A DNA stretch of 64,000 nucleotides, from assembly GCA_031260045.1 (NCBI GenBank), contig JAIRKO010000009.1:1-64000 (forward strand), given 5' to 3'. This stretch comes from Dysgonamonadaceae bacterium (GTDB lineage Bacteria; Bacteroidota; Bacteroidia; Bacteroidales; Azobacteroidaceae). Below, piece after piece: positions 35,107 through 44,273 of this stretch. The first letter of the stretch is position 1. The number at the start of each line of letters is the position of its first letter. A program made the position numbers and the translations under genes. The notes under the pieces are model-generated. The model saw only the letters and a list, made by a program, of their open reading frames with translations. It was not told the DNA's origin and did not search any database.

Positions 35107-37293
35107 TCACCAAACCTTCCGCACCCAATCTGCGCCTTTCACAACCAAAACCTTCCGAAGCGGATCATTGCTCAAATCCACTCGTAACACGCCGGCTGCC
35201 TTTTGTACCTTCTTTATAAGTACGCCATTAAGGCTATAAATCTTGATTGTTTCTTCATGCGGCGTATCAATCACGACTTGGTTGAGCAGCCTGCGGACAG
35301 TGTTGTTTGAAGAAACCGCTTCTATACCTGCCGGATATTGAACAGTTTCCAACCGAACCGAATAACCCAAAACATCTTCATCCGATTCTCGATTGACGGT
35401 ATAAGTATTCTTATTCTCTCCTTCAGCTACTTGAATGCCATCTTGATACCAAATATATCTATAATCCGGCACATCATTTTCTGTTGCCCCGTGAACGATA
35501 AATGTTACTTCGCCTTCACCGTGTTCGGTCAGGCTGCTATTATTCGGATAAAGTTCGTCATGATAACGAATAGCTGTGTTTACACCGGTGTTTTCTCCGA
35601 ATACATCAAAACCGGCTGTGAAAACTTTGCTTAAATAAACGTGATGATGCGGAATGTGTTCAAAATACTGATTGGGAAGTATCTCTCTTGCCGTTTCCTT
35701 ATAGATCAATCTATCATCTCTATAAACGGTTACCTCCCTCGTTTCCTCATAAGCAAAATACCACGTCTGACATCTGTCGCCCCACACGTCCACAAAAAAC
35801 TGTTGACGGTCAGGGGTCTCATACTCGTAAACCTCATCCCCTACCTTAACAGTTAGCCCTTCGGTGGTTGTAAGCGTTTCGTCTCCGACATAAATAGTAT
35901 ACACTGTTGTCGTGTTTTCCGCTAACATATGGTCTGGTAATTCTACCGTGGTGTTCTCATGCTTCTCATAGACGGGGTTTTCGACATTCTCCAAAGTCGG
36001 TAATTTGTAATTTAAAAGGTCGACGGCACTCACGTTCGGATAAGTTTTCCATGTCCCACCATTTCCTTTTGCCACGCCTCCTACGGATGCGTCGACTACT
36101 CCATTATGAAATTCGATGTGGCTTATTACCAAATCCTTTACTTCGCCTGTTTTACCTATCCCGTTTTTGGCTATTACATTCCCGCCGAAAATCTGAATAT
36201 GTTCAATGGCGCTGCCGTCCAATGCGCCGATGGCGGGAATCCCTACCCGGTTGCTCTCAGCCGTTACGTTGGTGTATATATTAATATGGTTTATTTTACT
36301 ATTCTGACCCGTGCCGATACCGACCGCATCGCCGCCGCTCGCCTCAGCCGTAATATTGCCGCCCTCTAAATTGATATGCTCTATATAGCAGTGAGGTCCC
36401 GCCCCGCCGATGCCCGGCGCGCCTTTGCCGCCTTCTGCAATTACATTCCCGCCGGTTACTTTTATTTCATATACATAACTCTCTGCGGCGCATCCGATAC
36501 CCGGCGCGTTCTCACCGCCTTTGGCATACACGGAGCCGTCTTGTATTTCAATACGCCCCCCTTTCGTGTAATTGCCCGCAGGACCTATTCCGGGCGAATC
36601 TTTGCCTCCGTAAGCCTCCACCGTACCGCTGTTAATAATTATATCCCCGCAGGCTCCGTAACCTTTTGACCAGAAGTCAAACATTCCCATCCAATCAGTA
36701 CCTCTATATTGGTCAGGTAGATAAGGTAAATCCGATAAAGACTGCCCTGCCGGTATTTCAAAATTCCAAACATAGTAGCTGTCCCAACCTGAGGGCCAAT
36801 CACTCGGCTTGCAATAATCCCAACCCCCGCCTATTCCGGCGCCTCCTGTGAAATTATAGTCTCTCGTATTCCGTCCGCCTTCATAATACCATTCACTCCG
36901 AGTGTTAACGCCTCCATGCGCTATTAATTTACCGCCGCCGCCATCTTCTATAAACAACTGCGATTTGGGATGCACTCTAATAGCCGGACACATGGTTCCG
37001 CCCCACAACTCGCTTGTGCCTCTTAAAATAATTCTTACCTGATTCCCTTCCTGTATATCGATACAGGGTTTAAAGTCTTTATCTGCGCCACTCGCATTTT
37101 GTCCGTGCAAATTTATGTAAGTATTTTCCAGTTGAATACTTACTATGCCATTATTGGCGGTAACCGTATAGGTGGTGCCGTTGGGGTACCACTCGTTTAC
37201 AATCATGTGTCTGCCATGACCGTCTAAGTAGTTGTCGCCTTTAGCGATGCATCCCATCAACAGGATGGAAATTGTTAAAATTGCTTGTTTCAT
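35107..37293 (-). CDS. T9SS-secreted protein with Gly-rich beta-helix repeats
   Basis: The 728-residue protein has a signal (MKQAILTISILLMGCIAKG). Residues about 60-400 carry strand repeats typical of right-handed beta-helices and of carbohydrate-binding DUF4353-like proteins, with a recurring element such as VYAKGGENAPGIG, VIAEGGKGAPGIG and VEAYGGKDSPGIG. A middle region (about 470-640) is Ig-like (DYRYIWYQDGIQVAEGENKNT). The last 75 residues match the type IX sorting domain: IKIYSLNGVLIKK...VLRVDLSND..RKVLVVKGADWVRKV. It is therefore likely exported through the outer membrane and attached to the cell surface. Ligand unknown. A G13 tract lies about 115 bp upstream. Confidence 0.82.
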   Translation of the reverse strand: MKQAILTISILLMGCIAKGDNYLDGHGRHMIVNEWYPNGTTYTVTANNGIVSIQLENTYINLHGQNASGADKDFKPCIDIQEGNQVRIILRGTSELWGGTMCPAIRVHPKSQLFIEDGGGGKLIAHGGVNTRSEWYYEGGRNTRDYNFTGGAGIGGGWDYCKPSDWPSGWDSYYVWNFEIPAGQSLSDLPYLPDQYRGTDWMGMFDFWSKGYGACGDIIINSGTVEAYGGKDSPGIGPAGNYTKGGRIEIQDGSVYAKGGENAPGIGCAAESYVYEIKVTGGNVIAEGGKGAPGIGGAGPHCYIEHINLEGGNITAEASGGDAVGIGTGQNSKINHINIYTNVTAESNRVGIPAIGALDGSAIEHIQIFGGNVIAKNGIGKTGEVKDLVISHIEFHNGVVDASVGGVAKGNGGTWKTYPNVSAVDLLNYKLPTLENVENPVYEKHENTTVELPDHMLAENTTTVYTIYVGDETLTTTEGLTVKVGDEVYEYETPDRQQFFVDVWGDRCQTWYFAYEETREVTVYRDDRLIYKETAREILPNQYFEHIPHHHVYLSKVFTAGFDVFGENTGVNTAIRYHDELYPNNSSLTEHGEGEVTFIVHGATENDVPDYRYIWYQDGIQVAEGENKNTYTVNRESDEDVLGYSVRLETVQYPAGIEAVSSNNTVRRLLNQVVIDTPHEETIKIYSLNGVLIKKVQKAAGVLRVDLSNDPLRKVLVVKGADWVRKVW

Positions 37294-37344
37294 AAAATGT
37301 TAAAAACTAAAATAAACTATAATAAATTGATTGATAACGGGGGA

Positions 37345-37352
37345 CAAAAGTA
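37345..37352 (-). promoter_or_regulatory. -7 box of the T9SS cargo gene
   Basis: TACTTTTG on the minus strand is an exact TAnnTTTG match about 50 bp before the ATG. No good -33 box was found. Confidence 0.55.
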
Positions 37353-37406
37353 ATAAAATATTTTTTAATCTAATTGTCTTTGTATTTTCTTTTTTTTGAG
37401 AAATTC

Positions 37407-37419
37407 GGGGGGGGGGGGG
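37407..37419. repeat. Homopolymer tract of 13 G
   Basis: An uninterrupted run of 13 G (C on the minus strand) lies about 55 bp upstream of the -7 box of the T9SS cargo gene. Such tracts slip during replication, so its length may vary between cells or be misread in assembly. Confidence 0.9.
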
Positions 37420-37544
37420 AAAGCCGCTGCTGATGGGGCTTTTCGCGCCTTTGCATACAAACAAACGCCCGCATTTTAGGTGTACATCGGCTAACAGTTG
37501 CAGCATTTGTGCAGGAAAATAATTATTAGTAAGTCGCTAATTCA

Positions 37545-38816
37545 TTAATCAATCCGCTCAAACCCCGTATAAGGCTTCAAAGCCTCCGGAATCAAAATCC
37601 CGTCGGGCGTCTGGTTGTTTTCCAGCAAAGCCGCTACGATGCGGGGCAAAGCAAGCGCGCTCCCGTTCAAGGTATGGCACAAGTGTATTTTTTTATCTTC
37701 GCCGCGATAACGGCATTTCAAACGGTTGGCTTGGTAACTTTCAAAATTGGAAACCGAACTCACTTCTAACCAGCGTTGCTGCGCCGCCGAAAATACTTCA
37801 AAATCGAACGTCAATGCGGAAGTGAAACTCATATCCCCGCCGCTGAGTCGCAAAATACGCCATGGCAATGCCAGTTTTTCGACCAAAGTCTGCACATAAT
37901 CAACCATTTCCTGCAAGGACTCATAGGAACGTTCGGGCTTCTCAATCCGGACGATTTCCACTTTATCAAACTGATGCAGCCGGTTTAAGCCGCGCACATC
38001 CTTTCCGTAAGAACCGGCTTCGCGGCGGAAACAAGCCGAATACGCCGTATTTTTCACCGGCAAATCCTTTTCTTCCAAAATGACGTCGCGGTAAAGGTTG
38101 GTAACAGGAACTTCCGCCGTCGGAATCAAATACAAATCATCCTGCCCGACGTGGTACATTTGTCCTTCTTTATCGGGCAATTGCCCCGTTCCATAACCCG
38201 AATCGGCATTCACCGCATAAGGCGGTTGAATTTCCACATAACCGGCTTCGCGGGCGTTATCCAGAAAAAAATTAATCAGCGCGCGTTGCAGTTGCGCGCC
38301 TTTCTGTTTGTAAACGGGAAAACCGGCGCCGGTAATTTTCACGCCCAATTCAAAATCAATCAAATCATACTTTTTCGCCAGTTCCCAATGCGGGAGCGCG
38401 CCGTCGTGCAATGCGGGCATTGTGCCGCCGGTTTTTTCCGTCACATTGTCGTCGGCGCTTTTGCCTTCGGGAACGCTGTCGGCGGGGAGGTTGGGGATTT
38501 GCCAAAGCAATTCGGTGAGCCGTTGTTCGGATTCTTTCATATCGGCTTCCAGTTGTTTGTTGCTTTCTTTCATGCGGGCGACCTGTGTGCGTGCCGCTTC
38601 AGCGGCTTCTTTTTGTCCTTCTTGCATTAGCCGCCCGATGGATTTCGAGAGTCCGTTCAGTTCGGAAAGGTTAGCGTCTAATTGCCGTTGCGCGGCTTTC
38701 CGTTTTTTATCGGTTTCAATCACTTCATTGATAATCGCTTTGGCGTCGAAATGTTTTTTTGCCAATTTATTGATAACATCCTGTGTGTTTTCTGTAATAA
38801 CTTTGAGTGTAAGCAT
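37545..38816 (-). CDS. serS: Seryl-tRNA synthetase
   Basis: SerS charges tRNA-Ser with serine. The 423-residue protein has the N-terminal coiled-coil arm (about 30-105, rich in Lys/Glu/Ala) that grips the long variable arm of the tRNA. The class II core follows: motif 2 ACFRREAGSYGKDVRGLNRLHQFDKVE and motif 3 NGSALALPRIVAALLENNQ. TAEVPVT is the serine-binding motif. The length is normal. Confidence 0.98.
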   Translation of the reverse strand: MLTLKVITENTQDVINKLAKKHFDAKAIINEVIETDKKRKAAQRQLDANLSELNGLSKSIGRLMQEGQKEAAEAARTQVARMKESNKQLEADMKESEQRLTELLWQIPNLPADSVPEGKSADDNVTEKTGGTMPALHDGALPHWELAKKYDLIDFELGVKITGAGFPVYKQKGAQLQRALINFFLDNAREAGYVEIQPPYAVNADSGYGTGQLPDKEGQMYHVGQDDLYLIPTAEVPVTNLYRDVILEEKDLPVKNTAYSACFRREAGSYGKDVRGLNRLHQFDKVEIVRIEKPERSYESLQEMVDYVQTLVEKLALPWRILRLSGGDMSFTSALTFDFEVFSAAQQRWLEVSSVSNFESYQANRLKCRYRGEDKKIHLCHTLNGSALALPRIVAALLENNQTPDGILIPEALKPYTGFERID

Positions 38817-38838
38817 GATTTATTTTTGAATTAGGGCG

Positions 38839-38870
38839 CAAAAGTACCTGAAAATTTGAAGAATTCCAAA
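38839..38870 (-). promoter_or_regulatory. Promoter of serS
   Basis: TTTG (38870-38867), 20-nt spacer, TACTTTTG (38846-38839) on the minus strand; full consensus match. Confidence 0.78.
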
Positions 38871-38939
38871 TGGAAATTCTTAGTTCTTAACTCTTAGTTC
38901 TTAGTTCAATAAAAACCCGTATTTTTGTACCCAAAAAAC

Positions 38940-39755
38940 ATGGAACTCCTACAATACAAATTCTTCCAACACGCGCTTGCAGGCAGCCTTTTCACCTGCA
39001 TTGCCTGCGGAATTGTCGGCGCATACATCGTGTCGCGGCGGCTGGTTTTCATCAGCGGAGGGATTACGCATGCGTCTTTCGGGGGCTTGGGATTGGGGTT
39101 TTATTTGGGCGTAAATCCGATTGTTTCGGCGTTGGTTTTTTCCGTTGTGTCGGCTTTCGGCGTCGAATGGTTGTCGAAAAAACAGGGTGTGCGGGAAGAT
39201 TCGGCAATTGCCGCTTTTTGGGCGTTGGGAATGGCGTTGGGCGTTATTTTTATTTTCCTTACGCCCGGTTATACGCCCAATATTTCGGCGTATCTGTTTG
39301 GAAATATCCTCACCATTACGCCGGTGGACATTGCATTTTCCGGCATTCTTTCGGCGTCGCTGACGCTTGCCGCGCTACTGTTTTACAAGCCGGCGCTGTA
39401 TACCGCTTTCGACCGCGAATTTGCCGAAACACAGGGCGTAAAAGTGGCGCTCATCGAACATTTGATGATGCTGGCGATTGCCGTAACCATTGTTTCTTCC
39501 ATTCGCCTGATAGGGATTATGCTGCTGATGTCGCTGCTGACCGTTCCGCAAATGACGGCAAACCTTTTTACCGCCCGCCTGAGCCGGATTATCATTTATT
39601 CCATCCCAATCGGTTTCGTTGGCTGCGTTTCCGGACTTTCCCTGTCGTATTACCTGAACGTACCTTCCGGCGCGGCAATTATTTTTGTGCAGATTATTCT
39701 TTTTTTGTTTTGTAAATTGATTGTTCGGGCGCATTGGTTGCGACGATGCGGTTAA
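38940..39755 (+). CDS. Metal ABC transporter permease, ZnuB/MntB-like
   Basis: The 271-residue integral membrane protein has about eight helices and the ABC-3 permease features: RRLVFISGGITHASFGGLGLG and the cytoplasmic SIRLIGIMLLMSLLTVPQMTA. It would move zinc, manganese or iron into the cell with an ATPase and a binding lipoprotein, neither of which is in this window, so it is an orphan permease here. The start at 38940 follows a TATTTTTG -7 box (38920-38927), which implies a very short leader. It is followed 27 bp later by cca. Confidence 0.88.
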   Translation: MELLQYKFFQHALAGSLFTCIACGIVGAYIVSRRLVFISGGITHASFGGLGLGFYLGVNPIVSALVFSVVSAFGVEWLSKKQGVREDSAIAAFWALGMALGVIFIFLTPGYTPNISAYLFGNILTITPVDIAFSGILSASLTLAALLFYKPALYTAFDREFAETQGVKVALIEHLMMLAIAVTIVSSIRLIGIMLLMSLLTVPQMTANLFTARLSRIIIYSIPIGFVGCVSGLSLSYYLNVPSGAAIIFVQIILFLFCKLIVRAHWLRRCG

Positions 39756-39782
39756 AAAAAAGTTCGTACCTTTGCCCATCCT

Positions 39783-41225
39783 ATGAAATTAGAATTTAAC
39801 GAAATACAAAAGAAGTTGCAAGGAAAAATATTTGAAGTCATTGCGGAAGAAGCCGATACGCTTCAAATGGAAACTTACATTATAGGAGGTTATGTGAGGG
39901 ATATGGCGTTGCAACGGGCTTCCAAAGATATTGACGTGGTGTGCGTGGGGAGCGGTATTCAGTTGGCGCAGGCGGTTGCCGGGAAATTGGGACGGAAAGC
40001 CGCTTTATCTATTTTCAAAAATTTCGGGACGGCGCAAGTGAAATACGGAGATACGGAGATTGAGTTTGTCGGCGCACGGAAAGAATCCTACAACCGCAAC
40101 TCCCGCAAGCCGGTCGTGGAAAACGGTACGCTCGACGACGACCTGAAACGCCGCGACTTCACGATAAACGCTTTGGCAATCCGCATTAACAAAAAAGATT
40201 TCGGAACCTTCATCGACCCCTTTAACGGCTTGCAAGACATGGCGGCGCTTTTGATTCGCACGCCCCTGAACCCTGACATTACTTTCAGCGACGACCCTTT
40301 GCGAATGTTACGCGCCATAAGGTTTGCCACGCAGTTGGGTTTCTCCATTGACCCCGAAACATTTGAGGCGATAGAGCGGAACAAAAACCGGACGGAAATT
40401 GTTTCCCGCGAACGGATTACGGATGAATTGCATAAAATTATCCTCGCGCCCCGCCCATCAATCGGATTTGAACTGCTGGACAAAACCGGTTTGTTGGAAC
40501 TGCTGCTCCCCGAACTGGCGGCATTGAAAGGCGTTGAAACCAAAGAGGGCGTTGGTCATAAGGATAATTTCAGCCACACATTGAAGGTTTTGGATAATTT
40601 GGCGCGCAGGAGCGATAACCTGTGGTTGCGTTGGGCGGCGTTGTTTCATGACGTCGGGAAACCCCGCAGCAAACGGTTTAATGCCGCTACGGGATGGTCT
40701 TTTCACTCCCATGAGTTTTTCGGTATGAAGATGTTAAGGGGTATTTTTCAACGCTTGAAATTTCCGCTGAACGATAAATTAAAATACGTTGAAAAAATGG
40801 TTGTTTTGCACATGCGCCCGATTGTTTTGTCGGACGACGAGGTAACCGATTCTGCCGTTCGCCGCTTGCTTTTTGAAGCCGGCGATGACATCGGCGATTT
40901 GATGCTTTTGTGCGAAGCGGATATTACTTCCAAAAATCCGGAGAAAGTGCGGCGGTTTCTTGCCAATTTTCAGTTGGTGCGGAATAAATTGAACGACATA
41001 GAGGAGAAAGACCGCATCCGTAATTTTCAGCCGCCCATTGACGGATTGCAGATTATGGAAATGTTCGGTCTTCCGCCCGGCAGGATGGTTGGGGAACTGA
41101 AAGCGGCGATTAAAGACGCTATTCTCGACGGGGTAGTTCCGAATGAATATGGGGCGGTGTATGATTTTTTGGTGGAAACGGCGGGGAGGAAAGGTCTTGC
41201 GGTTCGCTGCTACGACACAAAATAA
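39783..41225 (+). CDS. cca: CCA-adding tRNA nucleotidyltransferase with HD domain
   Basis: The 480-residue protein repairs or adds the 3' CCA of tRNA. The class II head has GGYVRD, the catalytic DIDVVC and RRDFTINALA, with the flexible GTLDDDLKRRDF region. After the neck, an HD phosphohydrolase domain (about 245-400) has HTLKVLDNLARRSDNLWLRWAALFHDVGKPRS. Bacteroidota genomes typically carry this fused form; since only one such gene is seen I cannot say whether it adds CCA or only A. Confidence 0.93.
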   Translation: MKLEFNEIQKKLQGKIFEVIAEEADTLQMETYIIGGYVRDMALQRASKDIDVVCVGSGIQLAQAVAGKLGRKAALSIFKNFGTAQVKYGDTEIEFVGARKESYNRNSRKPVVENGTLDDDLKRRDFTINALAIRINKKDFGTFIDPFNGLQDMAALLIRTPLNPDITFSDDPLRMLRAIRFATQLGFSIDPETFEAIERNKNRTEIVSRERITDELHKIILAPRPSIGFELLDKTGLLELLLPELAALKGVETKEGVGHKDNFSHTLKVLDNLARRSDNLWLRWAALFHDVGKPRSKRFNAATGWSFHSHEFFGMKMLRGIFQRLKFPLNDKLKYVEKMVVLHMRPIVLSDDEVTDSAVRRLLFEAGDDIGDLMLLCEADITSKNPEKVRRFLANFQLVRNKLNDIEEKDRIRNFQPPIDGLQIMEMFGLPPGRMVGELKAAIKDAILDGVVPNEYGAVYDFLVETAGRKGLAVRCYDTK

Positions 41226-41226
41226 T

Positions 41227-41268
41227 TGTACGCAAAGGCGCAATGCAATCTTTGCGCCTTTGCGTACA
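41227..41268. terminator. Perfect 17-bp hairpin after cca
   Basis: TGTACGCAAAGGCGCAA (41227-41243) and TTGCGCCTTTGCGTACA (41252-41268) form a perfect stem with an 8-nt loop. It lies one base after the cca stop. It belongs to the same sequence family as 35048-35080. Confidence 0.75.
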
Positions 41269-41285
41269 TTAATCATTAAAACGAT

Positions 41286-44273
41286 ATGAAAAAAACATTA
41301 TTTTTCCTATACTGCGCGTTCTGCCTGCAAATAACCGCAGCGCAACGCTCGGCAGGCTACATTGCCCCCGACAGGCTTTTGCAAGAGGGGAAATGGTTGT
41401 ACGACAACCGAAATTATGCGGGTTGCATTGCAAAACTCCTTGAATTTAAGCAAACGGCGGCGGGCGAGGAATTACCGGAGGAAGTTGATTTCCTCTCGGC
41501 AGCATCCGCATTTCACTTGGGAAAAACGGATGCGGGGCTTGCATTGGAACGCTTTTTGGATAATTATCCGGTCAACCGGCACAGGGACGAGGCGTGTTTT
41601 ATAATCGGCTCCGCCTATTACAAACAAACGGATTATCAAACGGCTATTGACTGGTTTTTACAAGCCGATGCGGATAAACTTCCGGCGCAGGAACAGGAAG
41701 ATTACGCCTGCCTGTTGGCATATTCCTACCTGCAAATTCGGCGGAACGCCGAGGCAAAACGCCTTTTTTCCATGTTGAGGGACAAAAGCGCAAACTATCG
41801 CGGCGAAGCTACTTATTACTCGGCTTACATTGCTTATACGGAGGGAGATTACAAGCAAGCCCTGCCCCTGTTTAACGAAATTAAAAATCAAAAAGCCTTT
41901 CACCCCGATGTTTTTTATTACCTGACGCAAATAAATTTTGCGCAGAAGCGTTACGAACAAACGATTGCCGAAGGGCGCAAACTCCTGAACGACTATCCTG
42001 CCCACAGTTACAATGCGGAAATGAACCGTTTGGTCGGGCTGTCTTATTTTCGGCAAGCCGATTACCGGAACGCAATCAAGTATTTGAAAACCTACTTTGC
42101 CGCAGCGGAAAACCCGCAGCCCGACGATTTTTATACTTTGGGACTGAGTTGTTTTTTCCAAAAAAATTATCCCGAAGCGATTGAATACCTGAGCAAAAGC
42201 GAACCCGGCAACGACCTGCGCGGTCAAAGCGCCTACCTGTATCTGGGGCAGGCTTATCTGAAGCAAGCCGACGCCGACAGAGCGTTGATGGCTTTCCAAT
42301 CGGCTTCCCGCATGGATTTCGATTTGCAGGCGAAAGAGGCGGCTACTTACAATTATGCCATGTTGCTGCATCAAAATTCGGTTTCCGCGTTCGGCGAGTC
42401 GGTTACGGTGCTGGAAAATTTTCTCAATACGTATCCGAAGTCCATTTATTCGGACAATGTAAACAGCGCATTGATTGATGTTTACCTGACCACCAAAGAT
42501 TATGAAACAGCGCTGGCTTCCATTGCCAAAATCAAAAATCCCGCCGCCAAAATCCGCGAAGCTTCCCAAAAAATCTATTATTATTTGGGAAGCGTGCATT
42601 TTACCAATAAGGATTACGCCGCCGCCATCCAATATTTCACCCAAGCGATAAATGCCGGAAATTATGCGGTAAACGAAAAAAACGAAGCCTTGTATTGGCG
42701 CGCCGAATCGTATTACCAAACCAATAATTACGCGCAGGCGGCTACCGATTTCCAAAGTTGTTTGGATACGGAAAACAGTGGCAACCTGTCGGCATTAGCA
42801 GCTTACGGCTTGGCGTATTGCGCTTTTAACCGTCGGCAATACCATGCGGCGGAAGCCGGTTTCCGCAAATATATCCAAACGGAAAAAGACAATCCTGCGG
42901 CATTGGCGGACGCCTACGCGCGTTTGGGCGATTGCTGTTTTCACAACCGGCGTTTGCGCGATGCCGAAAACGCTTACAGCCACTCGGTTCGCATCATGCC
43001 TTCGACCGGCGATTATGCCGTGTTCAGGCAGGGATATGTCGCGGGGTTGCAAAAAAATTATACCGGAAAAATCAAATTGATGGACAAATTAGTCGCCGAT
43101 TATCCCGAATCGCCTTATACGCCCGACGCGCTCTACGAAAAAGGACGCGCTTATGTGTTGCTGGAAAATGAAACGGCTGCCATAAACACCTATCAAGACC
43201 TGTGTAGCCGTTTTCCCGAAAACAGTAATGCCCGCAAAGCCGGACTGCAAATAGGTTTGCTGTATTTCAAAACAGGGCGTTTGGAAAAGGCGGCTGAGGC
43301 ATATAAAAAAGTTATCGGGAAATATCCGGGCAGCGAAGAGGCGATAACGGCTGTGCAGGATTTGAAATCGGTTTACCTTGATATGAACAACATTAGCGGG
43401 TATGCGCAATATATTGAGTCGTTGGGCGGCGCCGTCAAGTTTGACGCAACGGAGCAGGATTCGCTGACTTACATCGCCGCCGAACGTTTTTTTATGCGCA
43501 ACAACGTGAAACAGGCGAAAAGCGGAATGATTAATTACCTGCAATCGTTTCCCAACGGCGCATTCGGCGTAAATGCTCATTATTACCTCGCGCAAATGTA
43601 TTACACGGAAAAAGATTATCCAGCGGCGAAACGCGAATTTCAAAAGGTTTTGGACGCGGGAAACAACCGGTTTACCGAAGAAGCCCTGCTCCGAACGGCT
43701 GATTTGCTGTATAAAGAAAAGGATTACAACGGCGCGTTGCCGCTCTACGAACGCCTGCAAAACACGGCTGAAAACAAATCCGGACGCACGGAAGGCGCTT
43801 TGGGCGCAATGCGTTCGGCTGCCCGCCTGCACAAGCCCGACCGCGCTTCCGCTGCCGCCGATTTCCTTTTGAAAAACGCCGCTTCCGACCCGCAAATCAA
43901 GGAAGAAGCCAAATATTATCGGGCGAAAGCATTTTTGGAACGGGGCGAAAAAACGCTTGCCGAAAAGGATTTGCTGGATTTGTCGAAAGATACGCGGACG
44001 GCATTCGGCGCGGAAGCCAAATATTTACTGGCGCAAAATTATTTCGACAATAAGCAAATCGGACGCGCAAAAGACGTTATTTCGGACTATACCCGGCAGG
44101 GAACGCCTCATGCTTACTGGTTGGCGCGAAGTTTTATCCTCATGTCGGACATTTGCCTTGCCGAAGGCGACAAATTGCAGGCTCGCCAGTATTTGGAAAG
44201 TTTGCAAAACAATTATAAACGGCAGGGGGATGATATTAGAAGTATTATTAATGAGCGGTTGGGGAAGATGTGA
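41286..44273 (+). CDS. Large periplasmic TPR-repeat protein
   Basis: The 995-residue protein has a signal peptide (MKKTLFFLYCAFCLQITAAQ, with Q just after the likely cut). The rest is a long solenoid of tetratricopeptide or YbgF/BamD-like repeats, e.g. AYYKQTDYQTAIDWFLQADA, YYLGSVHFTNKDYAAAIQYF and YLAQMYYTEKDYPAAKREF. Comparable proteins are found once per genome in Bacteroidota with unknown function, perhaps a scaffold for envelope assembly. It is separated from cca by a hairpin, and its 3' end overlaps the Fic gene antiparallel by 26 bp. Confidence 0.88.
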   Translation: MKKTLFFLYCAFCLQITAAQRSAGYIAPDRLLQEGKWLYDNRNYAGCIAKLLEFKQTAAGEELPEEVDFLSAASAFHLGKTDAGLALERFLDNYPVNRHRDEACFIIGSAYYKQTDYQTAIDWFLQADADKLPAQEQEDYACLLAYSYLQIRRNAEAKRLFSMLRDKSANYRGEATYYSAYIAYTEGDYKQALPLFNEIKNQKAFHPDVFYYLTQINFAQKRYEQTIAEGRKLLNDYPAHSYNAEMNRLVGLSYFRQADYRNAIKYLKTYFAAAENPQPDDFYTLGLSCFFQKNYPEAIEYLSKSEPGNDLRGQSAYLYLGQAYLKQADADRALMAFQSASRMDFDLQAKEAATYNYAMLLHQNSVSAFGESVTVLENFLNTYPKSIYSDNVNSALIDVYLTTKDYETALASIAKIKNPAAKIREASQKIYYYLGSVHFTNKDYAAAIQYFTQAINAGNYAVNEKNEALYWRAESYYQTNNYAQAATDFQSCLDTENSGNLSALAAYGLAYCAFNRRQYHAAEAGFRKYIQTEKDNPAALADAYARLGDCCFHNRRLRDAENAYSHSVRIMPSTGDYAVFRQGYVAGLQKNYTGKIKLMDKLVADYPESPYTPDALYEKGRAYVLLENETAAINTYQDLCSRFPENSNARKAGLQIGLLYFKTGRLEKAAEAYKKVIGKYPGSEEAITAVQDLKSVYLDMNNISGYAQYIESLGGAVKFDATEQDSLTYIAAERFFMRNNVKQAKSGMINYLQSFPNGAFGVNAHYYLAQMYYTEKDYPAAKREFQKVLDAGNNRFTEEALLRTADLLYKEKDYNGALPLYERLQNTAENKSGRTEGALGAMRSAARLHKPDRASAAADFLLKNAASDPQIKEEAKYYRAKAFLERGEKTLAEKDLLDLSKDTRTAFGAEAKYLLAQNYFDNKQIGRAKDVISDYTRQGTPHAYWLARSFILMSDICLAEGDKLQARQYLESLQNNYKRQGDDIRSIINERLGKM

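Noticed and set aside
37300..37506. ORF of 68 residues including a Pro run
   Set aside because: The proline run comes from the G13/C13 tract; the rest has no protein-like features and it overlaps the T9SS cargo promoter.
44025..44207. Small minus-strand ORF near the TPR gene end
   Set aside because: Antisense to the TPR gene; no promoter or family pattern.
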